DNA of 64,000 bases, taken from contig JAFGWL010000056.1 in assembly GCA_016937175.1 (NCBI GenBank), positions 124,001-188,000 on the forward strand, written 5' to 3'. Positions 15,148-23,190 of this stretch are shown piece by piece. Origin of the DNA: Candidatus Mcinerneyibacteriota bacterium. GTDB taxonomy: Bacteria; Macinerneyibacteriota; Macinerneyibacteria; Macinerneyibacteriales; DSCS01. A program made the position numbers and the translations under genes. The notes beneath the pieces are model-generated. The model was not told where the DNA came from, did not search any database, and worked only from the letters and a program-made list of their open reading frames with translations. Numbering within the stretch: position 1 is the stretch's first letter; the number at the start of each line of letters is the position of its first letter.

Positions 15148-17199
15148 ATGGCATTTCGTTCCATTTCTATCCTGTTTATCGCCCTTCTCCTGCTTTCGGC
15201 CTATGCGCCGCCCGAGACACCCCTTGCCTCTCTCCCTGCAGGGACCCCGGCGAGTGTCAAGACAGCCGTGACAAACCTCTTTTCCCAGGATCCGGATATC
15301 CTGGCCGAAGCTCTCATCGCCCTTCAGGATGCTGGGCCTAAAGCCCTCAACGCTGTCCCCTATCTGGCTGATATCCTTGATGATACCACAAACCTGACTG
15401 TCCAGGGCCTCCAGAGTGTTTCACAGGAAGCAGCAGCGGCAATCACTGCCGTGGGACCGGCAGCGGAAAAGAGTGTCATTCCTCTTCTCTCCTCTCCCAA
15501 ACCTCTGGTCAGGGGACAGGCAGCCTTTATCCTGGGCCGATGGAGAAGTGCAGCAGCTATAGACAGACTTAACAACATGGCCACGACAGAAAGTAACACC
15601 GAAGCCCGCGTAAAGGTCATCTCCGCGCTTGGAGAGATCAAAAACCGCTCCAGCATCATCCCCCTTCTCTCCCTCCTTGCAGCTGAGAATGAGTCTGTCG
15701 AAAGGGCTGTCGTCCAGGCCCTGGCCTCCATCGGTTATCCCGCGATCAAACCCCTTTCCTATAACCTGGCCTCACCCGAACCTTTGAAACGGGCTAATGC
15801 CGCCCGGGCCTTGGGGCTGATCGGAGACACGCTCTGCCTTAACGACCTCAAATCCCTGGTCAACGACCAGGACACCCGTGTCCGTGTCGCCGTCGCTGAA
15901 GCTTTGGGTTCCATCAACCTCAATGATGCCATAGATATCCTCATCGGCCTTCTGAACGCCCCCGAACCCCAGGTGAGCCGACAGGCTGTCCTTTCATTGG
16001 GGAGATACCCTGACAACCGGATCATTAATTCCCTCGTAGAGGGCCTGGCCACCTTCGATGACGCTACAGCTGCAGAAGCAGGCACCCTGATTAAAAAAAT
16101 GGATCTCTCCGTTTCGCGGCCTGTAATCCTCCGGGGACTCTCTTCTCAGAATCCCCGCCTCATAGGCCATCTTCTCGACTACATCGAAGAAAAAAAATGG
16201 GAAGGATTTTCTCAAGCCATCATCCCTATCATCTCTTCGGGACTACCCACAGAGATAAAACTGAAAGCCATGGAGACTCTCATTGCCCTGAAAGCCAAAG
16301 AAGCTCTCGCAGTCATGGAGACAACGGTAACATCCTCAGATAAACGCCTTTCCACCAGAGCCCTTTCAGCTCTTTTAAACTACAATGAAGTCAGCCGCGA
16401 TACGGCGGACCTGGTGGCCGCACGTCTCGGGGATCCCGATAAGGAGATCCGGCTCATGGTGGCCGAAGCCCTCCCCGCCACCGATTCCTATCGACTGACT
16501 CCCGTCATTACAGATGCTCTGATTCAAAACCCCTATAGCGAAGTCAAAGTCTATTGCCTTAAGGCCCTGGGAAAACTGAAATATGCTAAAGCACTACCGC
16601 AGATCACCCCTCTGATAAACGATCCCGACGAAAGTGTCCGTATAGCTGCAGCTGAAGCTTTGGTCATTATCGGCGATTCTTCTACAGCAGATCTGTTCCG
16701 TACCTATATCACAGATAAAAATCCCAAGATCAGAGGCCTCTGTGCCCGAGGACTGGCTGTGATCAATGACTCGTCGAGCAGCGCTCTTCTTATCAATGCA
16801 CTCTCTGACAAAGCGGCTTCTGTCAGGACACAGGCCATATCAGCTTTGGGCCGCCTGAAGATCAAAGAGGCCCTCAATCCGATTATTCAGATCTTTTATG
16901 ACGATCCTGATTTGGAACCCCGGGTCGCCGCTGTAGAAGCTATCAGTCTTATCGATACGACCTTTACTTCGACCTTCATCCTCGACGGGATGAAGAGCAA
17001 AAATATCGTTTTGAAAAAGGCTGCCCTTTCTGCTGCTGCACGCTACTCAAAGAACAAGGACGTCATGACAGCCCTGGTATCTCTTTTGGATGACAAAGAC
17101 ACTGGCATTAGAACCCTCGCCCTGGAAAGCCTGCAAAATGCCTCAGGGAAAAAATACAAGACCCCGGAAGACTGGTCCAAATGGGCCTCTTCACTCTGA
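15148..17199 (+). CDS. exported HEAT-repeat protein
   Basis: 683 residues. A signal peptide (hydrophobic core IALLLLSAYA, about residues 10-20) is followed by about 18 HEAT/PBS-lyase-type repeats of 30-35 residues. Recurring patterns are DP-x-x-x-VR-x-x-A-x-x-AL-x-x-I and A-x-x-AL-x-x-L. The repeats form a long superhelical scaffold for protein-protein contacts, probably in the periplasm or on the inner face of the outer membrane. No catalytic motif is seen. AAAGGAGG precedes the ATG. It stands alone between the decarboxylase and hydG, with a terminator on each side. A function in envelope organisation is only a guess. Confidence 0.85.
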   Translation: MAFRSISILFIALLLLSAYAPPETPLASLPAGTPASVKTAVTNLFSQDPDILAEALIALQDAGPKALNAVPYLADILDDTTNLTVQGLQSVSQEAAAAITAVGPAAEKSVIPLLSSPKPLVRGQAAFILGRWRSAAAIDRLNNMATTESNTEARVKVISALGEIKNRSSIIPLLSLLAAENESVERAVVQALASIGYPAIKPLSYNLASPEPLKRANAARALGLIGDTLCLNDLKSLVNDQDTRVRVAVAEALGSINLNDAIDILIGLLNAPEPQVSRQAVLSLGRYPDNRIINSLVEGLATFDDATAAEAGTLIKKMDLSVSRPVILRGLSSQNPRLIGHLLDYIEEKKWEGFSQAIIPIISSGLPTEIKLKAMETLIALKAKEALAVMETTVTSSDKRLSTRALSALLNYNEVSRDTADLVAARLGDPDKEIRLMVAEALPATDSYRLTPVITDALIQNPYSEVKVYCLKALGKLKYAKALPQITPLINDPDESVRIAAAEALVIIGDSSTADLFRTYITDKNPKIRGLCARGLAVINDSSSSALLINALSDKAASVRTQAISALGRLKIKEALNPIIQIFYDDPDLEPRVAAVEAISLIDTTFTSTFILDGMKSKNIVLKKAALSAAARYSKNKDVMTALVSLLDDKDTGIRTLALESLQNASGKKYKTPEDWSKWASSL

Positions 17200-17227
17200 A
17201 AAAGACTTCATCACCCTAATCCCCGAA

Positions 17228-17253
17228 AAGCCTCCTTCGGGAGGCTTTTTTTT
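17228..17253 (+). terminator. intrinsic terminator after the HEAT-repeat gene
   Basis: The stem AAGCCTCC/GGAGGCTT is closed by a TTCG tetraloop and followed by an unbroken run of T. Confidence 0.92.
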
Positions 17254-17263
17254 CCTTTTCCCG

Positions 17264-17291
17264 TTGACAAGAGGAATAAAAGTCCTATCAT
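17264..17291 (+). promoter_or_regulatory. sigma-70 promoter for hydG
   Basis: TTGACA (17264-17269), 16-base spacer, TATCAT (17286-17291), with a leader of about 40 bases. Confidence 0.7.
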
Positions 17292-17337
17292 TTATTTGGA
17301 AGCAACTTACTTACAATTCAAAACAAGGAGGGCCCTC

Positions 17338-18837
17338 ATGGGAAAAATGAGTGTCAAAGATTGGGCAGATAATGTCGTCAAGGAAGAGGAGATCGACCGC
17401 TATTTAGAAAACGGAAAAGATTTTATCGACCATGACGCTATAGAACGTCATCTGGACAATAACAAGAAACCGGATAAGATCAAGGTCCGTGATATCATAC
17501 AGAAATCCCTCTCCATCGAACGTCTGGATCCCGATGAGACCGCCGCCCTCCTCCATGTCGAAGACCCGGAACTCTGGCAGGAGATGGCTGCCGCCGGCCT
17601 GGAAGTCAAAAGAAAGGTCTATGACAATCGCATCGTCATCTTCGCCCCTCTCTATTGCAGCAACCTCTGTGTTAACAACTGCCTCTATTGCGGGTTCCGT
17701 AAAGACAATACCCATGAGATCCGCAGGGTCCTCACTCCGGACGAGGTCCGTATGGAAGCTGAAAGCCTGGTCAAGATGGGCCATAAACGTCTTATCGTCG
17801 TCTACGGGGAGCACCCCTCTTCTGATGCCGACTATATGGCCGAAACCATCAAGGCGATCTATGAAGTCCGGGAAAAGACAAGAAAGGGAACAGGGACCAT
17901 CCGCCGGGTAAATATAAATGCCGCTCCTCTTTCGGTAGACGATTTCAAAAAACTCTGGAAAGCCGGAATCGGTACCTATCAGGTCTTCCAGGAGACTTAT
18001 CACCGCCCGACTTATAAGAAAATGCATCCGGTAGGCCCGAAATCGGATTACCGGTGGCGCCTCTATACCCATCATCGGGCCATGGAAGCCGGCATAGACG
18101 ATGTGGCCATCGGAGCTCTCTTCGGCCTTTATCATTGGCGTTATGATGTCATGGGCCTTCTCTATCATGCCATGGAGCTGGAAAAGAGGTTCGACGGGAT
18201 CGGGCCCCACACCGTCTCATTTCCCCGTCTCATGCCTGCCGACAACGCCCCCTACTCAGAGCATACAGACCATCTTGTCTCTGACGAAGAGTTTAAAAAA
18301 CTGGTCACGGTCCTCCGCCTGGCGATTCCCTATACAGGCATGATCGTCACAGCCAGGGAGAAGCCCGATCTGCGTAAAGAAGTAATCAAGCTGGGATGCA
18401 CCCAGACAGACGCCTCCACCCGTATCGGATTGGGAGCCTATTCTGAACAGTATGACAGGCAGGACAAAGAGCGCCAGCAGTTTGTCCTGGGCGATACCCG
18501 TGAACTGGATGATGTAGTGAGAGAGTTGGCTCAGATGGGGATGATCTCCTCCTTCTGTACTGCGGGCTATCGCTGCGGACGGACAGGAGATAAGATCATG
18601 GGCCTTTTGAAATGCGGGACTGAAGGTAAATTCTGCAAACTGAATGCTGTCTTAACCTTCCGGGAATGGCTGGATGATTTTTCTTCTCCGGAGACCCAGA
18701 AAATCGGCGAAGAACTGATCCGCAAAGAGATCGGAGAGATCCGAAAGGATGCCTTCTTCCGGAACAATCCGCTTCTGAAGGAATTCGAAGATTATTATCA
18801 GCGTGTATCGGAGGGGGAACGTGACCTCTTTTTATAA
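17338..18837 (+). CDS. hydG: [FeFe]-hydrogenase maturase HydG (radical SAM tyrosine lyase)
   Basis: 499 residues from the ATG at 17338 (AAGGAGG upstream); an upstream in-frame start at 17296 lacks a ribosome site. The radical SAM motif CX3CX2C is at C111, C115 and C118. HydG cleaves tyrosine to give CO and cyanide and assembles an Fe(CO)2CN unit on an auxiliary cluster. In described enzymes the auxiliary cluster is held by a C-terminal CX2CX22C motif. Here that stretch reads CTAGYRCGRTG: C407 and C433 are in place, but the middle position 410 is glycine, and extra cysteines occur at 413 and 426. It may therefore be a variant subgroup or bind the auxiliary cluster differently. ThiH is the related alternative but lacks this C-terminal region. 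A small ORF overlaps its end. Confidence 0.9.
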   Translation: MGKMSVKDWADNVVKEEEIDRYLENGKDFIDHDAIERHLDNNKKPDKIKVRDIIQKSLSIERLDPDETAALLHVEDPELWQEMAAAGLEVKRKVYDNRIVIFAPLYCSNLCVNNCLYCGFRKDNTHEIRRVLTPDEVRMEAESLVKMGHKRLIVVYGEHPSSDADYMAETIKAIYEVREKTRKGTGTIRRVNINAAPLSVDDFKKLWKAGIGTYQVFQETYHRPTYKKMHPVGPKSDYRWRLYTHHRAMEAGIDDVAIGALFGLYHWRYDVMGLLYHAMELEKRFDGIGPHTVSFPRLMPADNAPYSEHTDHLVSDEEFKKLVTVLRLAIPYTGMIVTAREKPDLRKEVIKLGCTQTDASTRIGLGAYSEQYDRQDKERQQFVLGDTRELDDVVRELAQMGMISSFCTAGYRCGRTGDKIMGLLKCGTEGKFCKLNAVLTFREWLDDFSSPETQKIGEELIRKEIGEIRKDAFFRNNPLLKEFEDYYQRVSEGERDLFL

Positions 18838-19132
18838 AAAACTGGAAGGCCTGTCTCATGGATCAGGAAATGAGACAGATTATGCCGAAAAGGTTGCCGA
18901 GCTCCTCTCTGACAAGTTCGGAGTCTCGGTGACCCTTTGCGAGATCTTCTCAAAACGCTGGTCATTTCTTGGAGGTGCCGGCCTGTCTCATGCCGGAGCA
19001 GCCCGCCGAGAGGTCTTTGACGCAGGCTCCCGCTGTTACGGCCTTCTGCTTTACCCCGATCCGGGGAACTCTTTCCCCTGGGTCCGGCTCAAGCCCCTTC
19101 TTATTAAGGGTTTTTCCTCGTTTCTTGCCTGA
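18821..19132 (+). CDS. small protein of unknown function coupled to hydG
   Basis: 103 residues from a GTG at 18821, preceded by GGAGGGGG inside the last codons of hydG and overlapping it by 17 bases. The coupling argues for a real gene in the hydG operon. The sequence begins with a helix-rich part (FYKKLEGLSHGSG, then AEKVAELLSDKFGVSV). It continues with a segment that looks like the core of a short GAF-type fold (YGLLLYPDPG, WVRLKPLLIKGF). It has two cysteines, no signal peptide and no catalytic motif I recognise. It could help hydrogenase maturation or sense a ligand; neither can be shown. A terminator follows it. Confidence 0.6.
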   Translation: MTSFYKKLEGLSHGSGNETDYAEKVAELLSDKFGVSVTLCEIFSKRWSFLGGAGLSHAGAARREVFDAGSRCYGLLLYPDPGNSFPWVRLKPLLIKGFSSFLA

Positions 19133-19148
19133 ATTCTTCGAACGTGTC

Positions 19149-19186
19149 AAAAAAAAGGGCGGCCCGTAAACCGCCCTTTTCTTTTT
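19149..19186. terminator. bidirectional intrinsic terminator between the hydG unit and hydA
   Basis: The stem AAAAGGGCGG/CCGCCCTTTT with loop CCCGTAAA has T-rich flanks on both strands. It serves the plus-strand hydG unit and the minus-strand hydrogenase operon that ends at 19202. Confidence 0.88.
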
Positions 19187-19201
19187 ATCTTATTGTTCTG
19201 C

Positions 19202-20983
19202 TCAGTGTTTGTGGGTGATCTCCCTGACAGCATCTCCTGAGACGACACTTCTCTCCACATAGTTGGTATGGAGAAGTTTGTGCGCCTTTTTGGAGCCGGG
19301 TTCGCCCAGAAACTCTTTATAGAGGTTCAGGATCGCTTCATTGTGATGAGAGCAGCGTTTTGGCAGAGAAGAATCCTCTTGATAGAGGCCTTCACCGCGG
19401 CGGGCTCTCATGGCGATGGAACTGCCGTAGGGCTGTCCGCCGCCGCCTACGCAACCTCCGGGGCAGGCCATGATCTCAATGAATGCATACTCGCTCTTTC
19501 CTGTCTCTTCCAGCTGTTTCGAGACTTTGGTCAGAAGCTCCCTGGCATTGCCCAGTCCATGAGCCACGGCAACTTTTACTTTCCCGACACCGGGGATCTC
19601 CAGCTCAGCTTCCTTGATCCCTTCCATCCCGCGGACAGGTTTGATGTCCACGTTGGGCATGTCCTTTTTGGTGAGCAGATAGTAGGCTGAGCGCACAGCC
19701 GCTTCCATGACTCCGCCGGTTGCGCCGAAGATCGTAGCAGCCCCAGTATAATCGGCCAGAGCATGGTAGGGTTCTTCTTCGGGAAGGTTTTTAAAGTCCA
19801 GTCCCGCTTCACGGATCATACGGACAAATTCCCGTGTGGTAAGGACATAATCCACATCCTGATAACCGCTGTCACGCATTTCAGGACGCTGGGCTTCGAA
19901 TTTCTTCGCTGTACAGGGCATGATGGAGACAGAGACGATTTTTTCCGGGTCGATCCCGCTCTTTTCTGCATAATAGGTCTTGGTCAAAGCTCCCATCATC
20001 TGCTGAGGCGATTTGGCTGTTGAGGTATTCTCTCCAAGATTGGGGAAGAAGGTCTCCATAAACTTGACCCATCCCGGAGAACAGGAGGTGATCAGAGGCA
20101 GTTTCCCGCCGTTGTTGATCCTCTGGACCAGCTCTGTCCCCTCTTCCATAATGGTCAGGTCAGCAGAGAAATTGGTATCGAAGATCGCGTCAAACCCTAT
20201 TCTTTTCAAAGCGGCATACATCTTGCCCACGGTGACAGATCCGATCTCCATGCCGAACTCTTCGCCGATGGAGGCGCGGATAGCCGGAGCTTCCTGGACG
20301 ACAACATGCTTTTCGGGATCCAGAATCGCATCCCAGACCGCTTCCAGATGACTCTGTTCGCGCAGAGCGCCTGTGGGACAGTAGACAATACACTGGCCAC
20401 AGTTAACACAGGGGCTCGCGCCCATCCCCGCTGAAAAGGCAGTATCCACATGGGCTTCAAAGCCCCGGTCTGTGATCTCGATGGCATGGACGGTCTGGAT
20501 CTCGTCACACACAGTGACACAGCGCCCGCAGAGGATACACTTGTCAGGGTCGCGGACGATAGCGACGCTGGTCTTGTCTTCGGGGCGATGATCCAGGATC
20601 TTTTCATACATATGCATGTCCACACCCAGGTCGTTGGCCAGCTTCTGAAGCTCGCACTTTTCGTTGGCGGCGCAGGAAGGACAGTCCACGTTATGGTTGG
20701 AGAGGACAAGTCCCACGACAGCTTTACGCCGCTCTCTCAGTAACTTTGAATTAGTGATGACCTTCATTCCGGGGGCGACAGGGGTACAGCAGGCTCTCTG
20801 CATCCCGGGGCGTCCTTCATACTCGATGACGCAGACACCACAGGCCGCTGTGGGCGGCAGGTCTTCATGGTAACATAATGTGGGAATACTCTTCCCGGCC
20901 TTTTTGGCTGCATTTAAGATGGTCGTCCCTTCGGGTACTTCCACTTCAATGCCGTCAATATACAATTTGACCATTTCAGCCAT
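19202..20983 (-). CDS. hydA: [FeFe]-hydrogenase catalytic subunit HydA (NAD-linked, bifurcating type)
   Basis: 593 residues. The N-terminal [2Fe-2S] domain has ligands C37, C48, C51 and C65. A His-Cys3 [4Fe-4S] site follows (HNVDCPSC...KC, about 97-110), then two ferredoxin clusters (about 149-202). The H-cluster domain has L1 TSCSPGW (C301), L2 MPCTAKK (C357) and L3 MACPGGC (C507, C511). The position after the L1 cysteine is serine rather than the proton-relay cysteine common in Clostridium CpI. A small-subunit-like tail ends the protein; there is no extra C-terminal [2Fe-2S] domain. It is the last gene of a six-gene operon with NuoE- and NuoF-like subunits, so it probably couples NADH and ferredoxin oxidation to H2. 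AAGGAGG precedes the ATG. Confidence 0.95.
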   Translation of the reverse strand: MAEMVKLYIDGIEVEVPEGTTILNAAKKAGKSIPTLCYHEDLPPTAACGVCVIEYEGRPGMQRACCTPVAPGMKVITNSKLLRERRKAVVGLVLSNHNVDCPSCAANEKCELQKLANDLGVDMHMYEKILDHRPEDKTSVAIVRDPDKCILCGRCVTVCDEIQTVHAIEITDRGFEAHVDTAFSAGMGASPCVNCGQCIVYCPTGALREQSHLEAVWDAILDPEKHVVVQEAPAIRASIGEEFGMEIGSVTVGKMYAALKRIGFDAIFDTNFSADLTIMEEGTELVQRINNGGKLPLITSCSPGWVKFMETFFPNLGENTSTAKSPQQMMGALTKTYYAEKSGIDPEKIVSVSIMPCTAKKFEAQRPEMRDSGYQDVDYVLTTREFVRMIREAGLDFKNLPEEEPYHALADYTGAATIFGATGGVMEAAVRSAYYLLTKKDMPNVDIKPVRGMEGIKEAELEIPGVGKVKVAVAHGLGNARELLTKVSKQLEETGKSEYAFIEIMACPGGCVGGGGQPYGSSIAMRARRGEGLYQEDSSLPKRCSHHNEAILNLYKEFLGEPGSKKAHKLLHTNYVERSVVSGDAVREITHKH

Positions 20984-21034
20984 AATAAAACCCTCCTTAG
21001 CGTAAATTCCTATTTATAACCACAGAACAGCCTG

Positions 21035-22666
21035 TCACCGGCGTTCCGCTCCATTCATCCTGCAAATATCCTTCATACAGACCTTTCGCCGGATGTGCTC
21101 CTCTATCTCATCCTGAAAGAATCGCACAGCCGTATGGATCACCAGATAGGGTGATTGTCCCAGGGCACACAAAGCTGTGGTGCTCATGGCTTCGGAAAGC
21201 GTGAGCATCTGTTCCAGGTCTTCATCACTCCCCTTACCGGAATAGATCTTATCCGCCAGGGAATAGAGCTGGGCAGTCCCGATCCGGCAAGGAGAACACT
21301 TCCCGCAGGATTCATGTTTGAAGAAGAAGAGGATATTTCGAAGCATATCCACAATACAACTCTCTTCGTTCATGACAAGGATGGCGCCTGAACCCAGGAC
21401 AGCCTTGTATTCACCCAGATGGTCATAATCCATACGGACATCAAGCATCTCTTCGTTGAGGAAAGCCCCTGCGGCACCGCCGACCAGGGCACACTTGAAT
21501 TTTCCGCCTTTTACGCCTCCTGCATATTTATAGATAATGTCGCGAAGAGTAGTCCCCATTTCCACTTCGATAAGCCCCGGGTTGTTCACATGCCCCAGGA
21601 TCGTGTATACTTTGGTCCCGGTGGACTTTTCAGTCCCTATGGATTTAAACCATTCGGGCCCATTGAGGATGATGGACGGTATATTGGACAATGTCTCCAC
21701 ATTATTGACTACAGTAGGCTGCTGCCAGAGTCCTTTGACGCCCGGGAAAGGCGGTTTGACACGGGGATTTCCCCGGCCGCCTTCCAGTGAGTTGATCAAA
21801 GCAGTCTCTTCGCCGCAAACATACGCTCCGGCACCCTTTTTGATCTCAAGGTCAAAAGAGAAGGATGTCCCGAAAATATTTTTCCCTAAAAGTCCATAGG
21901 CACGGGCATCTTCAATGGCTTTCTGCGTCCGGCTGATAGAGAGAGCATACTCTCCGCGGATGTAGATAAAGCCCTTTTCAGCACCGATGGCGTAGGCTGC
22001 GATAGCCATGCCTTCGATGAGCTTATGAGGATCCCCTTCCATAATGAGACGGTCTTTGAATGTACCGGGTTCACCTTCGTCGGCGTTACAGACGATATAC
22101 TTCGGTGTATTCTTCAGAGGGGCTGTAAAAGACCACTTTAATCCAGTGGGGAATCCGGCCCCGCCGCGTCCCCGAAGGCCGCTGGTTTTGACCATGTCGA
22201 TGATCTCTTCAGGCTTGTGGGCCGTCAGGGCCTTCCCAAGAGCTTCATATCCGTTGACAGCGATATACTCGTCGATGCTTTCGGGGTCGATCAAACCGGA
22301 ATTGGCCAGGACCACCCTATTCTGCTTTTTGAGTTCCTGAGCCGTCTCCCTGAAAGAGATAACGCTCTGATCGACTTTTCCGGTAAACTGGAGCCGTTTC
22401 ACAGGGCGTCCTTTCAGAAGATGCTCACTGACTATCTCACGGACGTCTTCCGGTGTGACATTGACATAGGTGACATCGTCTGGCTGGATCAGCATGACGA
22501 CGCCTTTCCCCATGATTCCCATGGTACCTGTCTCTACTACCATGATCTCGCTGGAAAGGCCCTGCTCAGCCAGTATCCTGTTCAGTTCGCTTTCGACCTT
22601 CCGGGCGCCGGCGATGAGTGTATCTTCATCAATACTTATTAAGACATACTTGGTAATCAAGCTCAT
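21035..22666 (-). CDS. second NuoF-like flavoprotein subunit, shortened and lacking the N-terminal iron-sulfur ligands
   Basis: 543 residues. The N-terminal thioredoxin-like domain (about 1-75) has lost its cluster: where the upstream copy has ETGCMGPC this one has ETGTMGIM, and the first cysteine pair is absent. The FMN/NADH core is intact, with GRGGAGFPTGLKW, NADEGEPGTF and CGEETALINS. The N3-type [4Fe-4S] site is also kept (SCGKCSPC, then LCALGQ). The C-terminal tandem ferredoxin domain found in the other copy is missing. It sits between its own NuoE-like partner (4-base overlap) and hydA. It may provide a second flavin site, for NADPH or another acceptor, or it may be structural. Confidence 0.9.
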   Translation of the reverse strand: MSLITKYVLISIDEDTLIAGARKVESELNRILAEQGLSSEIMVVETGTMGIMGKGVVMLIQPDDVTYVNVTPEDVREIVSEHLLKGRPVKRLQFTGKVDQSVISFRETAQELKKQNRVVLANSGLIDPESIDEYIAVNGYEALGKALTAHKPEEIIDMVKTSGLRGRGGAGFPTGLKWSFTAPLKNTPKYIVCNADEGEPGTFKDRLIMEGDPHKLIEGMAIAAYAIGAEKGFIYIRGEYALSISRTQKAIEDARAYGLLGKNIFGTSFSFDLEIKKGAGAYVCGEETALINSLEGGRGNPRVKPPFPGVKGLWQQPTVVNNVETLSNIPSIILNGPEWFKSIGTEKSTGTKVYTILGHVNNPGLIEVEMGTTLRDIIYKYAGGVKGGKFKCALVGGAAGAFLNEEMLDVRMDYDHLGEYKAVLGSGAILVMNEESCIVDMLRNILFFFKHESCGKCSPCRIGTAQLYSLADKIYSGKGSDEDLEQMLTLSEAMSTTALCALGQSPYLVIHTAVRFFQDEIEEHIRRKVCMKDICRMNGAERR

Positions 22667-23124
22667 ACATTCCCCTCCCTGTAATCCTTAATGATCTTGC
22701 GAAGTTTCTTGGGAGTCAAATTTCCGAAGACCTCTTCGTCAATCATCATGGCCGGAGCCACACCGCATACTCCCAGGCAGGAAGTGATCTCCAGAGTAAA
22801 GAGCATGTCGGGAGTCGTCTGTCCCACATCAATACCAAGCTCTTCTTTCAGGATATCCAGAATACTCTCCGATCCCATGAGGTGGCACGGAGGAGAATCA
22901 CAGAGCCGGATGACATGTTTCCCACGAGGTTTCTGCGAGATCATGGAGTAGAATGTGGCTGTCCCGTAGACCTTGGAGTAGGGCAGCCCAAGAAAATCAG
23001 CGATCTCCTCCATGTCTTCCTCAGTTACATAGTTATACGGGCTTGCGTCCTGAATATCGTGCAGAATATAGAGCAGATTATCAGGCTTCGCCTCGTATTT
23101 TCTGAGTATTTCCTTTCGTTTCAT
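22663..23124 (-). CDS. NuoE/HydC-like [2Fe-2S] subunit, second copy
   Basis: 153 residues of the 24-kDa NuoE family: an N-terminal four-helix bundle and a C-terminal thioredoxin-like [2Fe-2S] domain. The four ligands are visible in LCDSPPC and SCLGVCG. It passes electrons from the NuoF flavin to the other clusters. It overlaps the start of the second NuoF-like gene by 4 bases, so the two were probably duplicated or acquired as a pair. A stem-loop separates it from the upstream HydB gene. Confidence 0.92.
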   Translation of the reverse strand: MKRKEILRKYEAKPDNLLYILHDIQDASPYNYVTEEDMEEIADFLGLPYSKVYGTATFYSMISQKPRGKHVIRLCDSPPCHLMGSESILDILKEELGIDVGQTTPDMLFTLEITSCLGVCGVAPAMMIDEEVFGNLTPKKLRKIIKDYREGNV

Positions 23125-23152
23125 ACCATCTCCCCTTTCAATCTAATGTCCC

Positions 23153-23177
23153 GGGAAAGAGTGGCAGGCTCTTTCCC
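23153..23177 (-). other. intercistronic stem-loop in the hydrogenase operon
   Basis: A perfect 9-base stem, GGGAAAGAG (23153-23161) with CTCTTTCCC (23169-23177), has a 7-base loop and no T tract on either strand. It is therefore not a standard terminator and could mark an mRNA processing or stability site between the two NuoEF sets. Confidence 0.5.
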
Positions 23178-23190
23178 TCTACGATTACGG

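Noticed and set aside
17296-17337. Upstream in-frame start for hydG
   Set aside because: It would put the ribosome site AAGGAGG inside the coding region and overlaps the leader; the ATG at 17338 is better placed.
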